Below, one piece after another: positions 62,084 through 64,000 of a stretch of 64,000 nucleotides of DNA (position 1 is its first letter; every line of letters begins with the position of its first letter). This DNA is from Umezawaea sp049997955. Lineage in GTDB: Bacteria > Actinomycetota > Actinomycetes > Mycobacteriales > Pseudonocardiaceae. Made by a program: the position numbers and the translations under genes. Under the pieces are notes generated by a model, which was not told the origin of the DNA, did not search any database, and saw only the letters and a program-made list of their open reading frames with translations. The DNA lies in assembly GCA_049997955.1 (NCBI GenBank), contig JAEBDY010000015.1, forward strand, positions 186,001 through 250,000, read 5' to 3'.

Positions 62084-63010
62084 TCATGCCATGCCGGTCG
62101 ACTCCCGTACCGCCAGCTGCCACGACAGCTCGTGCACCGATGATTCCCCATCTCCGCGAATGCTGCCGAGCAACTCGGCCACGGCCTGCTCACCCTCCTC
62201 GCGCAGCGCGCCCTCGACGGCGGTGATGCCGACCGCGCGGGTGAGGTCCCGCCCGTCCAGGCTGACCAGAGAGAGGTCCTCGGGGATCCGGCGGCCGTCG
62301 CGGCGCAGCCGCATGAACACGCCCAGCGCCACCTCGCCGCTGGCGCTGATCACCGCGGTCGGCAGCCGGTCGGCGTCCAGGAGGGCGTCCGCAACCTGCT
62401 CCCCGCCGACGACGGTCGGCGAGGACCACAGGGTCCACTCGGGCCGGATCTCCAGGCCGTGCGCCACCAGCACCTCCTCGTAGGACTCGTCCACGCCGTC
62501 CGCCAGCACGAACGCGATGTCGCGGTGCCCGAGGTCGATCAGGTGGCCGACCGCGAGGCGCAGCGCGCTGCGCAGGTCGCCGTCGTCCACGGTCAGCACG
62601 GGCACACCCAGCGCCGCCAGCGCGGTCGACTCCGCATCGGCCAGCGTGATCGACAGGGCCAGCACGCCGTCCACCCGGCGGCCGAGCGGGACGTCCTCGA
62701 AGAACCTGCTCCGCGAGTCGTCGTCGCCCAGCACGTAGAGCAGCACGTCGAACCCGGCCTGCCGCAGCGCGCCCTCGGCGCCCGCCAGCAGGTCGCCGCG
62801 GCCGACGTCGCCGGTCAGCACCGCGATGGCGTACCGCCGCCCGCCCGCCAGGCTGGAGGCGTCCCTGGCGATGGCGTACCGCATCCGCTTCGCCACCTCG
62901 GTGACGTACCGCCGCGTCGCCTCGGACACGCCCGGCTCGCCCCGCAGCGCGCGGGACACCGTCGCGGCGGACACACCTGCGGCGCGTGCCACGTCGGACA
63001 TGCTGGTCAC
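62084..63010 (-). CDS. LacI family regulator of glucan/trehalose metabolism
   Basis: 308 residues. HTH SMSDVARAAGVSAATVSRAL; sensor domain with YAIAVLTGDVGRGDLLAGAE, RVDGVLALSITLAD, AVISASGEVALGVFMRLRRD, LSLVSLDGRDLTRAVGITAV. GTG at 63010 has AAGGAGG five bases before it. Its end is 127 bp from malQ on the same strand, so malQ, treX, treY and treZ are natural targets. Divergent from a peroxiredoxin gene. Confidence 0.88.
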   Translation of the reverse strand: MTSMSDVARAAGVSAATVSRALRGEPGVSEATRRYVTEVAKRMRYAIARDASSLAGGRRYAIAVLTGDVGRGDLLAGAEGALRQAGFDVLLYVLGDDDSRSRFFEDVPLGRRVDGVLALSITLADAESTALAALGVPVLTVDDGDLRSALRLAVGHLIDLGHRDIAFVLADGVDESYEEVLVAHGLEIRPEWTLWSSPTVVGGEQVADALLDADRLPTAVISASGEVALGVFMRLRRDGRRIPEDLSLVSLDGRDLTRAVGITAVEGALREEGEQAVAELLGSIRGDGESSVHELSWQLAVRESTGMA

Positions 63011-63041
63011 GTCCACCTCCTTGATCACAAGCCTACTGAGA

Positions 63042-63051
63042 ACCGTACGGT
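63042..63051. promoter_or_regulatory. Short operator candidate
   Basis: ACCGTACGGT, a perfect 10-bp dyad 32 bp upstream of the LacI start in the divergent region. Autoregulation is the likely role. Confidence 0.4.
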
Positions 63052-63105
63052 GGCCCTCCGCCGAACACCCCTCGACACCTGTCGCACGCGGAAGGACACC
63101 CCTAC

Positions 63106-63564
63106 ATGAAGCCCGGCGATCTCGTCCCCGACTTCACCCTCCCCGACCAGCACGGCGCCTCGCGCACGCTGTCGACCCTGCTGGCGGACGGTCCGATCGC
63201 GCTGTTCTTCTACCCGGCCGCGATGACCGGCGGCTGCACGGCCGAGAGCTGCCACTTCCGCGACCTGGCGGCGGAGTTCCAGGAGGTCGGGGCGCAGCGC
63301 GTGGGCATCAGCACCGACCCCGTGGTGCGGCAGAAGCAGTTCGCCGACCTCAACTCGTTCGACTACCCGCTGCTGTCGGACGTGGACGGGGAGGTCGCGT
63401 CGGTCTTCGGCGTGAAGCGCCGCTTCGGTCCGCTGCCGGTGAAGCGGCACACCTTCGTGATCGGGACCGACAGCCGGGTGCTGGAGGTCGTCAAGTCCGA
63501 GTTCGGCATGAACTCCCACGCGGACAAGGCGCTGGTCGCGCTGAGGGAGCATGCCAAGGCCTGA
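63106..63564 (+). CDS. Peroxiredoxin (Bcp/PrxQ type)
   Basis: 152 residues, cytoplasmic. Reduces H2O2 and organic peroxides with thioredoxin. Seen: PAAMTGGCTAESCHFRD, with peroxidatic Cys44 and resolving Cys49 spaced as in PrxQ. N-terminal KPGDLVPDFTLPDQHG. ATG at 63106 begins the conserved domain. Confidence 0.93.
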   Translation: MKPGDLVPDFTLPDQHGASRTLSTLLADGPIALFFYPAAMTGGCTAESCHFRDLAAEFQEVGAQRVGISTDPVVRQKQFADLNSFDYPLLSDVDGEVASVFGVKRRFGPLPVKRHTFVIGTDSRVLEVVKSEFGMNSHADKALVALREHAKA

Positions 63565-63583
63565 TCGCGGGTACTCCGGCCGC

Positions 63584-63943
63584 ATGATCGGACAACTGAG
63601 GTCGGTCGTGGTGGACACCCGCGACCCCCGTGCGCTCGCCGCCTTCTACGCCGAACTGCTCGGCGGGAAGGTCACCGAGGACGACGAGGAGTGGGCGGTG
63701 GTCGTCGACGGGGAGGGCAGGCGGTTCGCGTTCCAGCTCTCCCCGGAGCACGAGCCGCCCGCCTTCCCGGATCCGAAGGGGTCGCAGCAGTTCCACCTGG
63801 ACCTGCGGATCGAGCGGGGGGAACTGGACGAGGCCACCCGGCGGATCACCGAGCTGGGCGGCCGGAGGCTGGACGCGGACGGCGACGACTTCCAGGTGTT
63901 CACCGACCCGGCCGGGCACACGTTCTGCCTGATGTGGGAGTGA
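63584..63943 (+). CDS. VOC family (glyoxalase/dioxygenase-like) protein
   Basis: 119 residues, paired beta-alpha-beta-beta-beta modules: VVVDTRDPRALAAFYAELLG and RRLDADGDDFQVFTDPAGHT. Similar to the glyoxalase-like PF18029 or YdeB/PhnB-like group. Substrate unknown. ATG 63584 preferred; an upstream ATG overlaps the peroxiredoxin end. 19 bp after that gene, so likely co-transcribed. Confidence 0.88.
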   Translation: MIGQLRSVVVDTRDPRALAAFYAELLGGKVTEDDEEWAVVVDGEGRRFAFQLSPEHEPPAFPDPKGSQQFHLDLRIERGELDEATRRITELGGRRLDADGDDFQVFTDPAGHTFCLMWE

Positions 63944-63953
63944 CCAGCGGCCG

Positions 63954-64000
63954 CTAACCGGGGGCGCACAGGGCGGCGAGCACGAAGTCCGCGATCTCGC
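63954..64000 (-). CDS. C-terminal end of a gene running off the window
   Basis: Only the last 15 codons (EIADFVLAALCAPG and stop) are visible on the minus strand. The helical, hydrophobic end resembles TetR-family C termini, but this is too short for a call. Confidence 0.4.
   Translation of the reverse strand, partial: EIADFVLAALCAPG

Overview
This is a high-GC actinobacterial chromosome segment, most likely from a Pseudonocardiales member (Saccharothrix, Lentzea or Actinosynnema-like). The evidence is the very strong G/C preference at third codon positions, frequent GTG starts, four-base ATGA/GTGA overlaps inside operons, an EmbABC-type arabinosyltransferase next to decaprenyl-phosphoribose enzymes (arabinogalactan cell wall), F420-dependent and ANTAR proteins, and LacI/IclR/PucR regulators typical of saprophytic actinomycetes. 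I saw no rRNA, tRNA, CRISPR array, prophage or complete insertion sequence.

Layout. 0-0.6 kb: the 5' part of a siderophore N-hydroxylase gene behind an iron-box operator. 1.4-9.6 kb: a sugar-uptake operon with an Opp-type ABC transporter, a GH1 beta-glucosidase and a CebR-like LacI repressor. 9.7-16.4 kb: a MOSC protein and the protocatechuate operon pcaIJHGBDC plus an IclR regulator. The first pca gene lacks its 5' end, and the likely operator lies directly against the remaining coding sequence. Two copies of a hairpin-bearing repeat lie on either side of this 15 kb block.

17-30 kb: a stress-signalling region. It holds a PAS/GAF/PP2C phosphatase divergent from a soluble hybrid histidine kinase with a long HAMP array (OsaA-like), then a MarR-controlled hydrolase and epimerase pair, then a dispersed set of partner-switching parts (two STAS proteins, two ATP-binding anti-sigma-type proteins) with a Ppx/GppA protein. 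No sigma factor gene is present. 30-34 kb: a wax-ester synthase-type acyltransferase, a 33-residue small ORF, a GT4 glycosyltransferase and a flippase. 34-38.6 kb: an Emb-family arabinosyltransferase, a PAP2 phosphatase and decaprenyl-phosphate phosphoribosyltransferase, all overlapping by four bases.

38.6-50 kb: small enzymes, a Ser/Thr kinase, a PucR regulator divergent from a GABA aminotransferase and aldehyde dehydrogenase operon, a LacI regulator, and a large unrecognised protein with a HEPN-like RNase motif. 49.8-52.5 kb is a decayed stretch with gene remnants. 52.5-62 kb: a CsbD stress protein behind a sigma-B-like promoter, an ANTAR protein, the trehalose/glycogen genes treX-treY-treZ, malQ and a LacI regulator. 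The right edge has a peroxiredoxin, a VOC protein and the tail of another gene.

The most unusual signals are the truncated pcaI; the paired hairpin repeats with compensatory base changes; a second, 119-bp nested inverted repeat; two CebR-type boxes between convergent genes; the HAMP-array kinase; the HEPN-like protein; and the small ORF at 31.5 kb.
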